NCBI GenBank assembly: GCA_022820025.1
Contig: JAJEGF010000085.1
Coordinates: 1-50,170 of the forward strand
Length of the DNA: 50,170 nt
From: Chloroflexota bacterium
GTDB taxonomy: Bacteria > Chloroflexota > UBA11872
Direction: 5' to 3'
Every line of letters starts with the position of its first letter. The stretch's first letter is position 1. The translations under genes and the position numbers were made by a program. This document shows positions 28,362 through 36,777 of this stretch, in pieces. The notes under the pieces are model-generated. The model made no database searches. It had not been told where the DNA came from and worked only from the letters and a program-made list of their open reading frames with translations.

Positions 28362-28943
28362 ATGACAAGCGGCAGGCTCAGCACGCACCAGGTCACGCTG
28401 CGATCGGGACCGGTGACGCTACGGCCGCTGACTGAGGACGACTGGGACCTTGTGGTTGGCTGGTGGAACGATCCGGACATTGCCTCCGACGCCGACGCGA
28501 ACGAGGGGCCGTACAGCCTCGGACAGGTTCAGAAGATCATGCGCGGCATCTCGAGGCACGCGTACTGTTTCGTCATTGAGTTCGAGGGCCGGCCCGTCGG
28601 TGAGTGCTGGCTGCAGGCGATGAACCTGGAGCGGATCCTGCGGCGGCATCCGGGGGTTGACTGCCGGCGCATCGACATCGAGATCGAGAGGACCTACTGG
28701 GGCCGGGGTATTGGTACAGCGGCGATCCGGATGCTGGTCGAGTTCGGGTGCGAGAGAGAGGGGGCCGACGCGATCTTTGCGATGGACGTGGCCAACGACA
28801 ACCCGCGGAGCCGGCGGGCGTTCGAGAAGGCCGGGTTTGAGTTGTGCGCCGCGGTTCCCCAGCCGTCCGGCGCTCGCGCGAGCACCAGACACGACCTGGT
28901 CATCTGGGCGAAACGCCACATTGGAATGCTGGCTGCGGAGTAG
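28362..28943 (+). CDS. GNAT-family N-acetyltransferase (AAC(6')-like)
   Basis: 193 aa. An N-terminal strand VTLRPLTEDDWDLVVGWWNDPDI is followed by VIEFEGRPVGECWLQ. The acetyl-CoA loop IEIERTYWGRGIGTAAIRML and DVANDNPRSRRAFEKAGFE come next. This is the layout of acetyltransferases related to aminoglycoside 6'-N-acetyltransferases and RimJ/RimL enzymes. It transfers acetyl from acetyl-CoA to an amine. Whether it gives antibiotic resistance cannot be told. It follows the Ldh2 gene by 43 bases on the same strand. Confidence 0.85.
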   Translation: MTSGRLSTHQVTLRSGPVTLRPLTEDDWDLVVGWWNDPDIASDADANEGPYSLGQVQKIMRGISRHAYCFVIEFEGRPVGECWLQAMNLERILRRHPGVDCRRIDIEIERTYWGRGIGTAAIRMLVEFGCEREGADAIFAMDVANDNPRSRRAFEKAGFELCAAVPQPSGARASTRHDLVIWAKRHIGMLAAE

Positions 28944-28976
28944 TCTGAAAGGGACGAGGCCAGCAAGGAAGCTGCA

Positions 28977-29414
28977 ATGCCCTGGTGGGTATGGATCGTG
29001 GTCGGCGTGGTGCTGCTGGCCGCTGAACTGCTGGCCATCGAAGCCCAGTTCTACCTGGTGCTGCTGGGAGTAGCCGCCCTGCTGACCGGGTTGGGCGTGG
29101 CGGTCGGCCTGCCGGGGCAGCCGGTCGCCGAGTGGGTGGTCTTCGTGGTGCTGGCGTTGGTCCTGATGTTTGGCCTCCGTCGGCAGCTCTATGGCCGGCT
29201 GGTTGGCTCGCCGCCGCCCATGTACGAGGTGGTGGTTGGGGAGATTGCAACGGCGGCCGAGAGCATTGAACCGGGCGCGCAGGGCCGGGCACGCTTGCGC
29301 GGAACCGAGTGGACGGCCCGCAACGTGGGCCGCACCGCATTGACCGAGGGCCAGCGGGCGCGCATTGAGCGCGTTGAGAACCTGGTCGTCGACCTGAGAG
29401 CCGAGGAGGAGTAG
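28977..29414 (+). CDS. NfeD-like membrane protein
   Basis: 145 aa behind AAGGAAG. Two to three membrane helices cover residues 3-68, including a Gly/Leu-rich hairpin (LLGVAALLTGLGVAVGL). A C-terminal OB-fold domain of about 65 residues contains GEIATAAESIEPGAQGRARLRGTEW (split here: GEIATA...GRARLRG). NfeD proteins partner with SPFH/stomatin proteins in membrane microdomains. The next gene, two bases downstream, is exactly such a protein, so the pair is a standard NfeD-SPFH unit. Confidence 0.9.
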   Translation: MPWWVWIVVGVVLLAAELLAIEAQFYLVLLGVAALLTGLGVAVGLPGQPVAEWVVFVVLALVLMFGLRRQLYGRLVGSPPPMYEVVVGEIATAAESIEPGAQGRARLRGTEWTARNVGRTALTEGQRARIERVENLVVDLRAEEE

Positions 29415-29416
29415 CC

Positions 29417-30364
29417 GTGGAAGGTATGGGAATCGTCGGCCTGATTGTGGTGGGCGCGATCGTGCTGCTGGTGGTCGTGGTCCTCTTCAAGACCGCCGTA
29501 ATCGTGCCGCAGCAGTCGGCCTACGTGATCGAGCGGCTGGGCCGCTATAGCCGCACCTTGCAAGCCGGCTTCCACATCCTGCTGCCGTTCCTGGACACCA
29601 TCGCCTACAAGCACACGCTGAAGGAACAGGCCATCGACATCTCGGAACAGCTCTGCATCACGCGCGACAACGTGCAAGTTGGCGTGGACGGGGTCCTGTA
29701 CCTCCAGGTGCTGGAGCCGCGGCAGGCGTCGTACGGCATCACGAACTACCAGTTCGCGATTTCCCAGCTGGCCCAGACGACGCTGCGCAGCGAGGTCGGG
29801 AAAATCGACCTGGACCGCACCTTTGAAGAGCGGTCCTCGATCAACCGCCTGATCGTGAACGAGCTGGACCAGGCCTCGGCCCCCTGGGGCGTGAAGGTGC
29901 TGCGCTATGAGATTCGCAATATCAACCCGCCGACGGACGTGCTGAATGCGATGGAGAAGCAGATGCGCGCCGAACGCGAGAAGCGGGCGGTGATTTTGAG
30001 CTCGGAAGGGGAGCGGGACGCGAAGATCAACGAGGCGGAGGGCGAGAAGCAGCGGGTGATCAAGGAGTCGGAGTCGGTGCGGACGCAGCAGATTAACGAG
30101 GCCCAGGGCGAAGCCGAGGCCATCCTGGCGGTGGCGACGGCCTCGGCCGAAGGGATTACGCGGATTGGCCAGTCGGTGAGCGGCGACGGGGGCATGGACG
30201 CGATGCGGCTAAGGGTGGCGGAGCAGTACATCGCGCAGTTCGGGCAGCTGGCGAAGGAAGGGAACACGCTGGTGGTGCCGGCGAATCTGAGTGATTTGAC
30301 CTCGATGCTGGCGCTGGCGTCGACGATTGTGAAGAACGATCAGGAGCCGTCGAACGAGCGGTAG
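29417..30364 (+). CDS. qmcA: SPFH/stomatin-like protein (QmcA/paraslipin type)
   Basis: 315 aa from a GTG two bases after the NfeD stop, with GAGGAG upstream. One N-terminal helix (residues 4-27) anchors it. The SPFH domain follows with IVPQQSAYVIERLGRY, LDTIAYKHTLKEQAIDI, QVGVDGVLYLQV and GKIDLDRTFEER. A Glu/Lys/Ala-rich coiled coil (about 195-255) and a C-terminal VPANLSDLTSML segment complete it. Such proteins oligomerise into membrane domains and can influence membrane protease activity. Operon with nfeD. Confidence 0.93.
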   Translation: MEGMGIVGLIVVGAIVLLVVVVLFKTAVIVPQQSAYVIERLGRYSRTLQAGFHILLPFLDTIAYKHTLKEQAIDISEQLCITRDNVQVGVDGVLYLQVLEPRQASYGITNYQFAISQLAQTTLRSEVGKIDLDRTFEERSSINRLIVNELDQASAPWGVKVLRYEIRNINPPTDVLNAMEKQMRAEREKRAVILSSEGERDAKINEAEGEKQRVIKESESVRTQQINEAQGEAEAILAVATASAEGITRIGQSVSGDGGMDAMRLRVAEQYIAQFGQLAKEGNTLVVPANLSDLTSMLALASTIVKNDQEPSNER

Positions 30365-30412
30365 GGGACTGGCCGGTAGCGCTCGCCAGAAGCTTTGGCG
30401 TGGCCCGGGCTT

Positions 30413-30525
30413 GGGTGCCCGGAAGACCCCTCACCCTGACCCTCTCCCCCAGGAGAGGAATTGAGACCGGCCGAAGACTTGAGGATCAGGGGAGTTGTGC
30501 CGAGGTCTCTCACCAGGGGCATAGG
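30413..30525. repeat. Intergenic palindromic repeat, copy 1
   Basis: The core reads TGCCCGGAAGACCCCTCACC and then CCTCTCC (30441-30447), loop, GGAGAGG (30452-30458). It matches a second copy at 34727-34835, including a diverged downstream part ending near GAGGTCTCTCACCAGG. The copy runs through the stop codon of the M14 peptidase gene, so the peptidase's last codons (Cys-Pro-Trp) are formed by the repeat. Similar CCCTCACCC...CCCTCTCCC palindromes are widespread in bacterial intergenic DNA. Confidence 0.65.
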
Positions 30526-31607
30526 GGGGATGTCAGGCCGGCGCGATAGGGTCCCGGCAGGGTTCCGCAGACGTCGGAGAACTCGGCGTCGGCGACTCCT
30601 AGAGATTCGGTGGGCGGGGGCAGGTGTTGGGTCCAGGCGAGGGCGACGCGGAGGCCGTGGAGGTTTTGGGGGTAGTCGGGGTGGGTGTGGGTGGTGAGTT
30701 CGACGATGGCGACGTGGATACCTCGCGGGACCAGGTACTTCGAGGATTGGCCGCTGAGGGGGTAGGCGGTCCAGCCCCTGAGCTGGGTGTATTGCGCGGC
30801 GCGGGCGATGGTATTGGCGAGTTGGACGGAACCGGCGCCGGGACCGGGTACGACGAAACCGCCGCGGCTGTGGAGGAAGATGGCGGCGACGAAGGGCCGC
30901 TTGAGCAGGTAGCGGGCGAGGGCGCGGGTCTCGGGCTCCGAGAAGGGCCGGGTGCCGCCCGCGCCGGGGACGAAGCCGGAGGGTCCGTAGGCGTCGGGCT
31001 GCCAGCCGGCGTCCCAGTTGCGGTTGAGGTCGACGCCGTTGGCGTTGGCGCGGGTGCCGGCTATGGCGCCGTCGGGGTTGGCATCGGGAATGACGGCGAG
31101 GCCGACGCCTTCGGGAATTTCGGCGAGGTTTTGGCGGAAGTGGTCGAGCAGGAGATTGGCGAGGACGGTGGAGTTGGCCTCGTCGCCCTGGTGGATGCCG
31201 CCGATGACGGCGAGCCAGCGGGGGCCATGGCCCAGCTCGACGCCGCGGATGGGGCGACCCTGGACGGAGTGGCCGAGGAGGACGGAGGCGCGCAGGGTGG
31301 CCTCCGGTTGAGCATCCGGCGTCGGCTTCGCGACCGGGGTGGGCGGGGGAGGTTTTCCGGGTTGGAGGTCGTCGACTTTGGATTCCGGCGTGGGCTGGGG
31401 GTTCGCGTTGGGTCCGGGGTGGGGGGATTGGGTGCTGGAGGGGTGCGGCGGCGGCGTGGAGACCGCCGGGGTTGGGGATGGGGTGTAGGTATCGGCCGTT
31501 GGCGCGGCCAGGGTTACGGGGACGCCAATAAGGTGAAGCAGGCAGGCGGTTGCGAGGATGGCGATCACGGCCGGGCGATTGGGTCGCAGTCCCCGGGCGG
31601 CTAGCAC
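30510..31607 (-). CDS. Secreted M14-type zinc carboxypeptidase
   Basis: 365 aa from a GTG at 31607; the longer frame to 31661 would overlap the upstream gene. A signal peptide is followed by a Pro/Thr/Ser-rich spacer of about 85 residues. The M14 domain has zinc ligands in GGIHQGDEAN (His with Glu four residues on, one more than the textbook HxxE), GVDLNRNW for substrate carboxylate binding, FLHSRGG for the third ligand, and VAIVELTTHTHPDY with the catalytic Glu. It should trim peptides or peptidoglycan stem peptides outside the cell. The gene begins four bases after the DUF488-partner gene, but differs from it in base composition. Its 3' end lies inside an interspersed repeat. Confidence 0.82.
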   Translation of the reverse strand: MLAARGLRPNRPAVIAILATACLLHLIGVPVTLAAPTADTYTPSPTPAVSTPPPHPSSTQSPHPGPNANPQPTPESKVDDLQPGKPPPPTPVAKPTPDAQPEATLRASVLLGHSVQGRPIRGVELGHGPRWLAVIGGIHQGDEANSTVLANLLLDHFRQNLAEIPEGVGLAVIPDANPDGAIAGTRANANGVDLNRNWDAGWQPDAYGPSGFVPGAGGTRPFSEPETRALARYLLKRPFVAAIFLHSRGGFVVPGPGAGSVQLANTIARAAQYTQLRGWTAYPLSGQSSKYLVPRGIHVAIVELTTHTHPDYPQNLHGLRVALAWTQHLPPPTESLGVADAEFSDVCGTLPGPYRAGLTSPLCPW

Positions 31608-31611
31608 TGTC

Positions 31612-32433
31612 TCAGAGAAGACGGAGCCTCGCGTCGTGGGGAATCGGGAACACTCCGACAATCACCCATGGGTTTGGGGCGATGCTGTGGAACTGCTGGG
31701 TCGTTCCAAGGAAGAAGTGTAAGTCAGTCTTCAGAAACGCATCGAAGTATTTTTCGCGCACCTTGCCAAGTGCCTCCGTCTCATCACCGTTGGCAGAGTC
31801 CAGGCAGTTCCAATACAAGGCACCGGTCTCCCAATCAAGAACCTCGAGCTCACTTCTGCGGCCTGTCGCATCCTGAAATCTGTACGAGAAACTGTAGGGA
31901 AGCTTAGGAATTATCTTGAATGTCTTACGCCAGCTATTGTCTTCAAATAAGTCCAGCTGGCTGTGCAGATTGCGCATCTCTTGGAGTCTTTTGGGATCCC
32001 ACTCTCGATCCTCGCTCTCCCAAATAAAGTCTGTGACCCTCGTGGGCTTGAACACGGCCAGCGAAATCTCGTTTGCCTTGGCGCCCTCGATGACGTCGTC
32101 AAGTCTGTCATAGACTCGGGCACTCTCGAGAAGCAGGCGGCGTCGCTCGCTCCAATTGTCAGCCGTGCTGACTCTTCCGATCGGCTTGAGGTCGCTGACG
32201 TCAGCAGGAGTGAACGACTCAGGACGAGGGTCAGCCACTCTACGATGGAGGTTGCATTCAATCCAATCGTATTTGCTGTATCTCTCGGCTTCTCCGAGAC
32301 GGCGAAATGGCACCGGGTATATGCGCACCCATGATCCATCCTCACGGATTCCGGCCGTACAAACGGTCTCACCGTACTTTCTGGAGAGAGTCGGATAGGT
32401 CTTGACCGTTACAAGGACTCGCTCCCTGGCCAT
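31612..32433 (-). CDS. Unknown protein, partner of the DUF488 protein
   Basis: 273 aa. The N-terminus has LVTVKTYPTLSRKYGETVC...GIREDGSWVRIYPVPFRRL. The middle is charged and helical. The C-terminal part has EVLDWETGALYWNCL and FFLGTTQQFHSIAPNPWVIVGVF. I recall such proteins beside DUF488 genes but know no function. No catalytic motif is evident. It starts five bases after the DUF488 gene, so both are made from one message. The pair stands out by a visibly lower G+C content (about half) than the flanking Ldh2 and NfeD/SPFH genes, a sign of transfer. Confidence 0.7.
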   Translation of the reverse strand: MARERVLVTVKTYPTLSRKYGETVCTAGIREDGSWVRIYPVPFRRLGEAERYSKYDWIECNLHRRVADPRPESFTPADVSDLKPIGRVSTADNWSERRRLLLESARVYDRLDDVIEGAKANEISLAVFKPTRVTDFIWESEDREWDPKRLQEMRNLHSQLDLFEDNSWRKTFKIIPKLPYSFSYRFQDATGRRSELEVLDWETGALYWNCLDSANGDETEALGKVREKYFDAFLKTDLHFFLGTTQQFHSIAPNPWVIVGVFPIPHDARLRLL

Positions 32434-32438
32434 CAGTC

Positions 32439-33407
32439 TTAGAGGTGAATCAATCGCGATGCCGACTCAACGGGCGGCCGAGAGGGTGCTGTGCTCGACT
32501 GCAGGACGGGTGAGGTGTCTCGAAGCGCGTCCGCGACGCAATGTCGATGACAGTGGCGAGGGTCACGCTCGTAGCACGTGAGGGCGACTGATTCACCCGC
32601 GTCGAGCCAGCTGCGGATACGCTGAAGTGCATCTGGCTGTTCTGGTAGAGATTGATTCGTGTATGTGCGAAACAGACGCGCCAAGTCAGCTTCGTCCTTT
32701 ATATCTCGACGTAGACTCGAAGCGATACCTAGCTCGGGTAAGTGTTCGTAGCGAATGCCGACACCTTGACAAGCACGAGATAGCGTGGTCTTTGAGAAAC
32801 CGTATTTTCGACTTATAGCGTTCCGTCGAACATCGCAGAGCAGGGTAACGCTTGCTTGGATGAGTTCGTTGAGAAACGACTCGAGCGATCGATCCTCGTA
32901 GCCAATCGTGAAGAGCCCCGGGTCACGTTTCTCAGGGCGGGCATTTGCAATACCACTCAGAGTGTCCGGCTCATTGTGGAGCACACGGTCGGCAATCGCG
33001 CTTCGAGTCGCGAAGTACGGGAAGTCGCGGTAGGTCTTCGCAATGAGACCGTCACCACGCAGGTTGCGGTGTCGATGTACAAACGACGGTGGCGGCTCTA
33101 CATCGTAGTGATTGACTACTCGACGTCCAAGGTCGGTCAGAATCCAGCGCTGATCGTTATCAGCAAGAATGCTCCTCTCGACCGATCTTCTGCGGTCGGC
33201 GTAGGATGTAAATGAGAATGCACCGTACTTATAAGGAACGAATTGATAGATCGCGGCAGTTGATGAGTTCGAATGAGAAATCTCCTGGCAGTAGAGGAAT
33301 AGGAGCTTTTGAAAGTCCAGATTCCCGACATCGCCGCCGAGGACATCCAACAAGGCAAGCAGGTGTCGCTCGCGCGTAAAGAGCCGAGGAAACTGGGAGG
33401 CGCTCAC
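32439..33407 (-). CDS. DUF488 protein with N-terminal SocA/Panacea-like domain
   Basis: 322 aa from a GTG. Residues 10-105 (LLALLDVLGGDVGNLDFQKL, FVPYKYGAFSFTSYADRR, WILTDLGRRVV) look like the DUF4065/SocA 'Panacea' fold found in antitoxins. Residues 163-300 are DUF488: LFTIGYEDRSLESFL, LLCDVRRNAISRKYGFS, YEHLPELGI, then LTCYERDPRHCHRHCVADAL with Cys278, Cys286 and His287 kept. DUF488 function is not established; the Cys/His signature suggests metal binding or catalysis. The fusion with an antitoxin-like domain and the second gene suggest a stress or defence cassette. Confidence 0.75.
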   Translation of the reverse strand: MSASQFPRLFTRERHLLALLDVLGGDVGNLDFQKLLFLYCQEISHSNSSTAAIYQFVPYKYGAFSFTSYADRRRSVERSILADNDQRWILTDLGRRVVNHYDVEPPPSFVHRHRNLRGDGLIAKTYRDFPYFATRSAIADRVLHNEPDTLSGIANARPEKRDPGLFTIGYEDRSLESFLNELIQASVTLLCDVRRNAISRKYGFSKTTLSRACQGVGIRYEHLPELGIASSLRRDIKDEADLARLFRTYTNQSLPEQPDALQRIRSWLDAGESVALTCYERDPRHCHRHCVADALRDTSPVLQSSTAPSRPPVESASRLIHL

Positions 33408-33645
33408 GTGTGTTGGGGTTGGCGGTCAGCATCCCAATGATACGGAGTGGATCAAAAGGCGTGGGGGGAGTGCTAAGGACGCGACGTTCGCACCTCTGGC
33501 GAATAGACCTGAATCGCATCTTGGATGCTATGGCGCGGGTATTGGTGGCGGAGGTCTAGCGATGGGATGTCAGATTCGTGCAACCGCGCGGGTGGCTGCG
33601 TAGTATGCGGCTGGGCTTTGTTGCCGCGTATGACGTGAGGATCGC

Positions 33646-34695
33646 ATGCCGACTTTTGCCGTTGAGCCGTTGACGAAGGCCACCGCCCGCGTGTTGGGCG
33701 CGGCGGGGACGCCGGAGGATATTGCCGGCAAGCTGGCGCGCTGGCTGATCAACGCGAATCTGTCGGGGCATCCCTCGCACGGGGTGATCCGGGTGAGCCA
33801 GTACCTGGCCCAGATCAAGGAAGGCGCGTACCGGCCGGCGGAACGGCCGCGGGTGGTCTCGGAAAGCGAGACCTCGGTGGTGATGGAAGGCGGCGGGGCG
33901 TTCGGGCACCTGGCGGCGGAGGAGCTGACGATCCGGCTGGTGGAGAAGTCGCGGGTTTCGCGGGTGGCCGTGGGCGGCATCGCGCGCTGTAACCACATCG
34001 GGCGGCTGGGCGAATGGTCGGAGCTGGCGGTCTCGATGGGGGCGGTGTTCCTGATGGTGGCGGGCGGTCCGGGGATGATGCGCACGGCGCCGTTTGGCGG
34101 TCGCGAGGGGCGGATGAGCACGAACCCGATCAGCTTCGGGGCGCCGGCGGGGGACGCGGATCCGATCATCCTGGACTTTGCGACCACGGCCGCAGCGGAG
34201 GGTAAGATCCGGGTGGCGCGGGACAAGGGCGTGGAGATTCCGCCCAACCAGATCCTGGACAACCAGGGCAGGCCCTCGACCAATCCGAACGATCTGTACG
34301 ACGACGGGGTGATGCTGCCGTTCGGCGGGCACAAGGGTTATGGGCTGATGCTGATGATCGAGTTGCTGGCGTCGAACCTGGTGGGGGACACGATTACGGG
34401 CGAACCGCAGTCGCCGATCGGGACGTTTGCGCTGGCTATCGACCCGGACGCGCTGGGCGCGGGTGACGGGTTTGCGGCGATGAACGACGCCACGATCAAC
34501 CGCGTGAAGCAGACGGCCGCGGCGCCGGGGTTCGACGAGGTGCTGGTGCCGGGCGATATCGAGCGCAGTTCGCGCGAGACGGTGGCGGCGGCGGGCGTGG
34601 AGCTACCCGACGCAACCTGGAACGACGTGCTGGCCTCGGCGGCGGAGGTGGGGCTGGACCCGGCGGAAGTGAACGCTATCGCGGCGGGCGAATAG
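33646..34695 (+). CDS. Ldh2-type malate/L-lactate dehydrogenase family oxidoreductase (second)
   Basis: 349 aa. It shows the same family marks as the gene at 27278: SGHPSHG, CNHIGRLGEWSELA, RMSTNPISFGAPA, DFATTAAAEGKIRVA and GGHKGYGLML. The last is closer to the family consensus than in the other copy. It should oxidise a 2-hydroxy acid or reduce a 2-oxo acid with NAD(P). The last ~38 codons (from about 34576) reappear at 36530 beyond the lipoprotein gene. G+C is high, in contrast to the DUF488 cassette just upstream. Confidence 0.93.
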   Translation: MPTFAVEPLTKATARVLGAAGTPEDIAGKLARWLINANLSGHPSHGVIRVSQYLAQIKEGAYRPAERPRVVSESETSVVMEGGGAFGHLAAEELTIRLVEKSRVSRVAVGGIARCNHIGRLGEWSELAVSMGAVFLMVAGGPGMMRTAPFGGREGRMSTNPISFGAPAGDADPIILDFATTAAAEGKIRVARDKGVEIPPNQILDNQGRPSTNPNDLYDDGVMLPFGGHKGYGLMLMIELLASNLVGDTITGEPQSPIGTFALAIDPDALGAGDGFAAMNDATINRVKQTAAAPGFDEVLVPGDIERSSRETVAAAGVELPDATWNDVLASAAEVGLDPAEVNAIAAGE

Positions 34696-34726
34696 CGGCG
34701 GCGAAGCGACCTCTGCGTATCTTGGG

Positions 34727-34835
34727 GCGGTTGCCCGGAAGACCCTCACCCCAACCCTTTCCCACGGGGAGAGGGAGAAAGAGCCGCCCTGCATTTGAGA
34801 GCGCGGGGCGTTTTGCAAAGGTCTCCCAGGAGAGG
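34727..34835. repeat. Intergenic palindromic repeat, copy 2
   Basis: TTGCCCGGAAGACCCTCACC followed by CCCTTTCCC (34755-34763), a short loop and GGGGAGAGGG (34766-34775). It aligns with the copy at 30413. Homology seems to continue to AAAGGTCTCCCAGGAGAGGG near 34835. It lies between the Ldh2 gene and the lipoprotein gene. Confidence 0.65.
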
Positions 34836-34887
34836 GAGCAAAAGCCGCCGCGTTGCCGCAAGGGTTCCAGCGCGTAGGTCGTAACCG

Positions 34888-36528
34888 GTGGTTATAGCCA
34901 TGTGCCGACGGGTGCTTCGCTCGGGCGGAATCTCCGTTTTGGGGATTCTGTGGGTCGTGGTGCTGGCGGCCTGCGGCGACATCAGGGTGGTGACCCGGGA
35001 AGTTCCGGTGGAGAGGGTTGTTGTCAGGGAGGTCCCGGTCGAGAAGGTCGTGACGAGAGAGGTCGAGCGGGTTGTCCGGGTCGAAGTGCCGGTCGAGAGA
35101 GTGGTGATCAGAGAAGTTCCGGTCGAGAGGATTGTGACCAGGGAAGTCGAAAAAGTGGTGCGCGTTGAAGTTCCGGTGGAGAGAGTGGTGACCAAGGATG
35201 CGCCGGTCGAGAAGGTCGTTACGGCCGAAGTTGCGGAAGTCGTCGAAGAAGCCGTTGACGACGAAGTCTGTGAGATCGATCGGAACGAGACGGTGGAGCG
35301 GGTGGTGAATCGGGAGTTTCCGTCGGTCTTTGGCGCGTGGAGCCACATACTTCTGAACCTGCCGGTGCCGGACGATATATGGGAACTCGAATACGTTGAG
35401 CAGATGCGGGCCTATCACGATCTGTTCTGGGCCGGGATGGGACACGGTTTGGCGTGGGCCTCGACGCCGAAGGGGATGCGAGTTGTCGGACCGTGGCGGT
35501 TTGCGCTGGAGCAGAAGAACCGGCTGCAGGCTCGGAATCCGTACTGGCTGCATCTTGTTCCCATCTACCACTATGGCGCCCATCCCGAGACATACCCGGA
35601 AGATTGGCCGTACTGGCTTAGAGATGAGTCGGGAGAGCGAATAGCCGACGAAGGTTGGGGTGAGCTTCTCATCGACTACACGCATCCCGCAGCGCAAGAC
35701 CACTTTGTCCAGCAAGCAATTGCGGTCGCAAAATGCGGATTGTTTGACGGGATTTTCATGGATTGGTGGACACAAGAAGAGGATTCGAATCTAGAGATTG
35801 CTCACCTCTATCACGGGAACAGAATCAGCGCCGAGGTATCAATGCTGCGACGAATCCGCGAAGCGGTTGGGCACGACTTTCTGATTGTCGTCAACTCTCG
35901 AACAGAGAAGATTCCGCTCTCCGCTCCCTATGTCAACGGAGCGTTCATGGAGGGGCATCGCCGGCATACGCGGGAATACCTGGCCGAAGTCGAGAGCACC
36001 CTGCTTTGGGCCGAAACGAACTTCCGATTCCCCCAGGTCAACGGGTATGAGGCGTGGAGCATCCTGGAAGAACCACTCAACTCTGCGCGCAACCAGCAAT
36101 GGATGCGTGTGTTTACGACGTTGAGCCTGACCCACTCCAACGGCTACGTGTCCTATGTGATCGGCTTTGACGGCGCCCTCAAGCATCAGCATGGCTACGA
36201 AGTCTGGGAGGGACACGCGGCGGAGCACGCGGCCGGTGAGGTGCATGAGCACACGCATGAGAAGAGCTGGCATGCCTTCTGGGATGCGCCGCTCGGCCGT
36301 CCTGTTGGCGGAAGCGAGACCAAGGGAGAGCTGTACCGAGGTCGGGAGGGGCTGTTCATCCGCGAGTTCACGAATGGGTGGGCGGTGTACAACCGGAGTG
36401 GAAGCGCGCAGCAGATCGAGTTGCCGGAGGAAGCCACCGGAGTTCACAGCGGCATCACAGGCACGCAACACACGCTCGCCGAATTAGACGGGGAGATTTA
36501 CATCAAGAGCGGTCGCGACGCCGGTTGA
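34888..36528 (+). CDS. Lipoprotein with EVPVE repeats and a putative glycoside hydrolase domain
   Basis: 546 aa; an ATG at 34900 is an alternative start. Residues 14-29 form a lipoprotein signal with lipobox LAAC (Cys29). Residues 33-118 are a quasi-repeat of REVPVERVV/TREVEKVV units, seen as stalks in Chloroflexota lipoproteins. Residues 144-480 look like a TIM-barrel glycosidase: WLHLVPIYHYG, YWLRDESG, LIDYTHPAAQDHFV and GLFDGIFMDWW, where Asp292 is a candidate acid. The C-terminal ~60 residues resemble a beta domain. It probably degrades or binds an external polysaccharide. G+C drops from about 35570. Its stop codon is followed at once by a copy of the Ldh2 gene's tail. Confidence 0.65.
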   Translation: MVIAMCRRVLRSGGISVLGILWVVVLAACGDIRVVTREVPVERVVVREVPVEKVVTREVERVVRVEVPVERVVIREVPVERIVTREVEKVVRVEVPVERVVTKDAPVEKVVTAEVAEVVEEAVDDEVCEIDRNETVERVVNREFPSVFGAWSHILLNLPVPDDIWELEYVEQMRAYHDLFWAGMGHGLAWASTPKGMRVVGPWRFALEQKNRLQARNPYWLHLVPIYHYGAHPETYPEDWPYWLRDESGERIADEGWGELLIDYTHPAAQDHFVQQAIAVAKCGLFDGIFMDWWTQEEDSNLEIAHLYHGNRISAEVSMLRRIREAVGHDFLIVVNSRTEKIPLSAPYVNGAFMEGHRRHTREYLAEVESTLLWAETNFRFPQVNGYEAWSILEEPLNSARNQQWMRVFTTLSLTHSNGYVSYVIGFDGALKHQHGYEVWEGHAAEHAAGEVHEHTHEKSWHAFWDAPLGRPVGGSETKGELYRGREGLFIREFTNGWAVYNRSGSAQQIELPEEATGVHSGITGTQHTLAELDGEIYIKSGRDAG

Positions 36529-36529
36529 T

Positions 36530-36712
36530 GCGACGGGGCAGGCGCCGGGCGTGGAATCGCCCGACTCGACCTGGTACGACGTGCTGGCCTCGGCGGCCGA
36601 GGTGAGGCTGGACCCGGCGGAAGTGACGGCTATCGCCGAGGGCGGCCAGGCGGAGCAGCCTCGGGGCCTGCAAGGCCGGCGCGTGCGTATCCTCATGGAC
36701 GGACGCTGGTAG
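36530..36712 (+). pseudogene. Duplicated 3' remnant of the Ldh2 gene
   Basis: From two bases after the lipoprotein stop, the sequence aligns with the last ~115 bases of the Ldh2 gene at 34576-34690. In the Ldh2 frame it reads GVESPDSTWYDVLASAAEVR, LDPAEVTAIAEG, against GVELPDATWNDVLASAAEVG, LDPAEVNAIAAG in the intact gene. The remnant then reads on to TAG at 36710. No start or catalytic part exists, so it is a dead fragment, either of a former tandem paralogue or of a partial duplication. Confidence 0.8.
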
Positions 36713-36777
36713 GCATCCCGATCCGGACGTGGCCCCGGGTTGCGACTGCTGGAATGAGCCGCCTAGGATTGGGCATG

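Noticed and set aside
28362..28943. Calling the GNAT protein an aminoglycoside resistance gene
   Set aside because: The fold is shared by many acetyltransferases with other substrates, and nothing in the context supports resistance.
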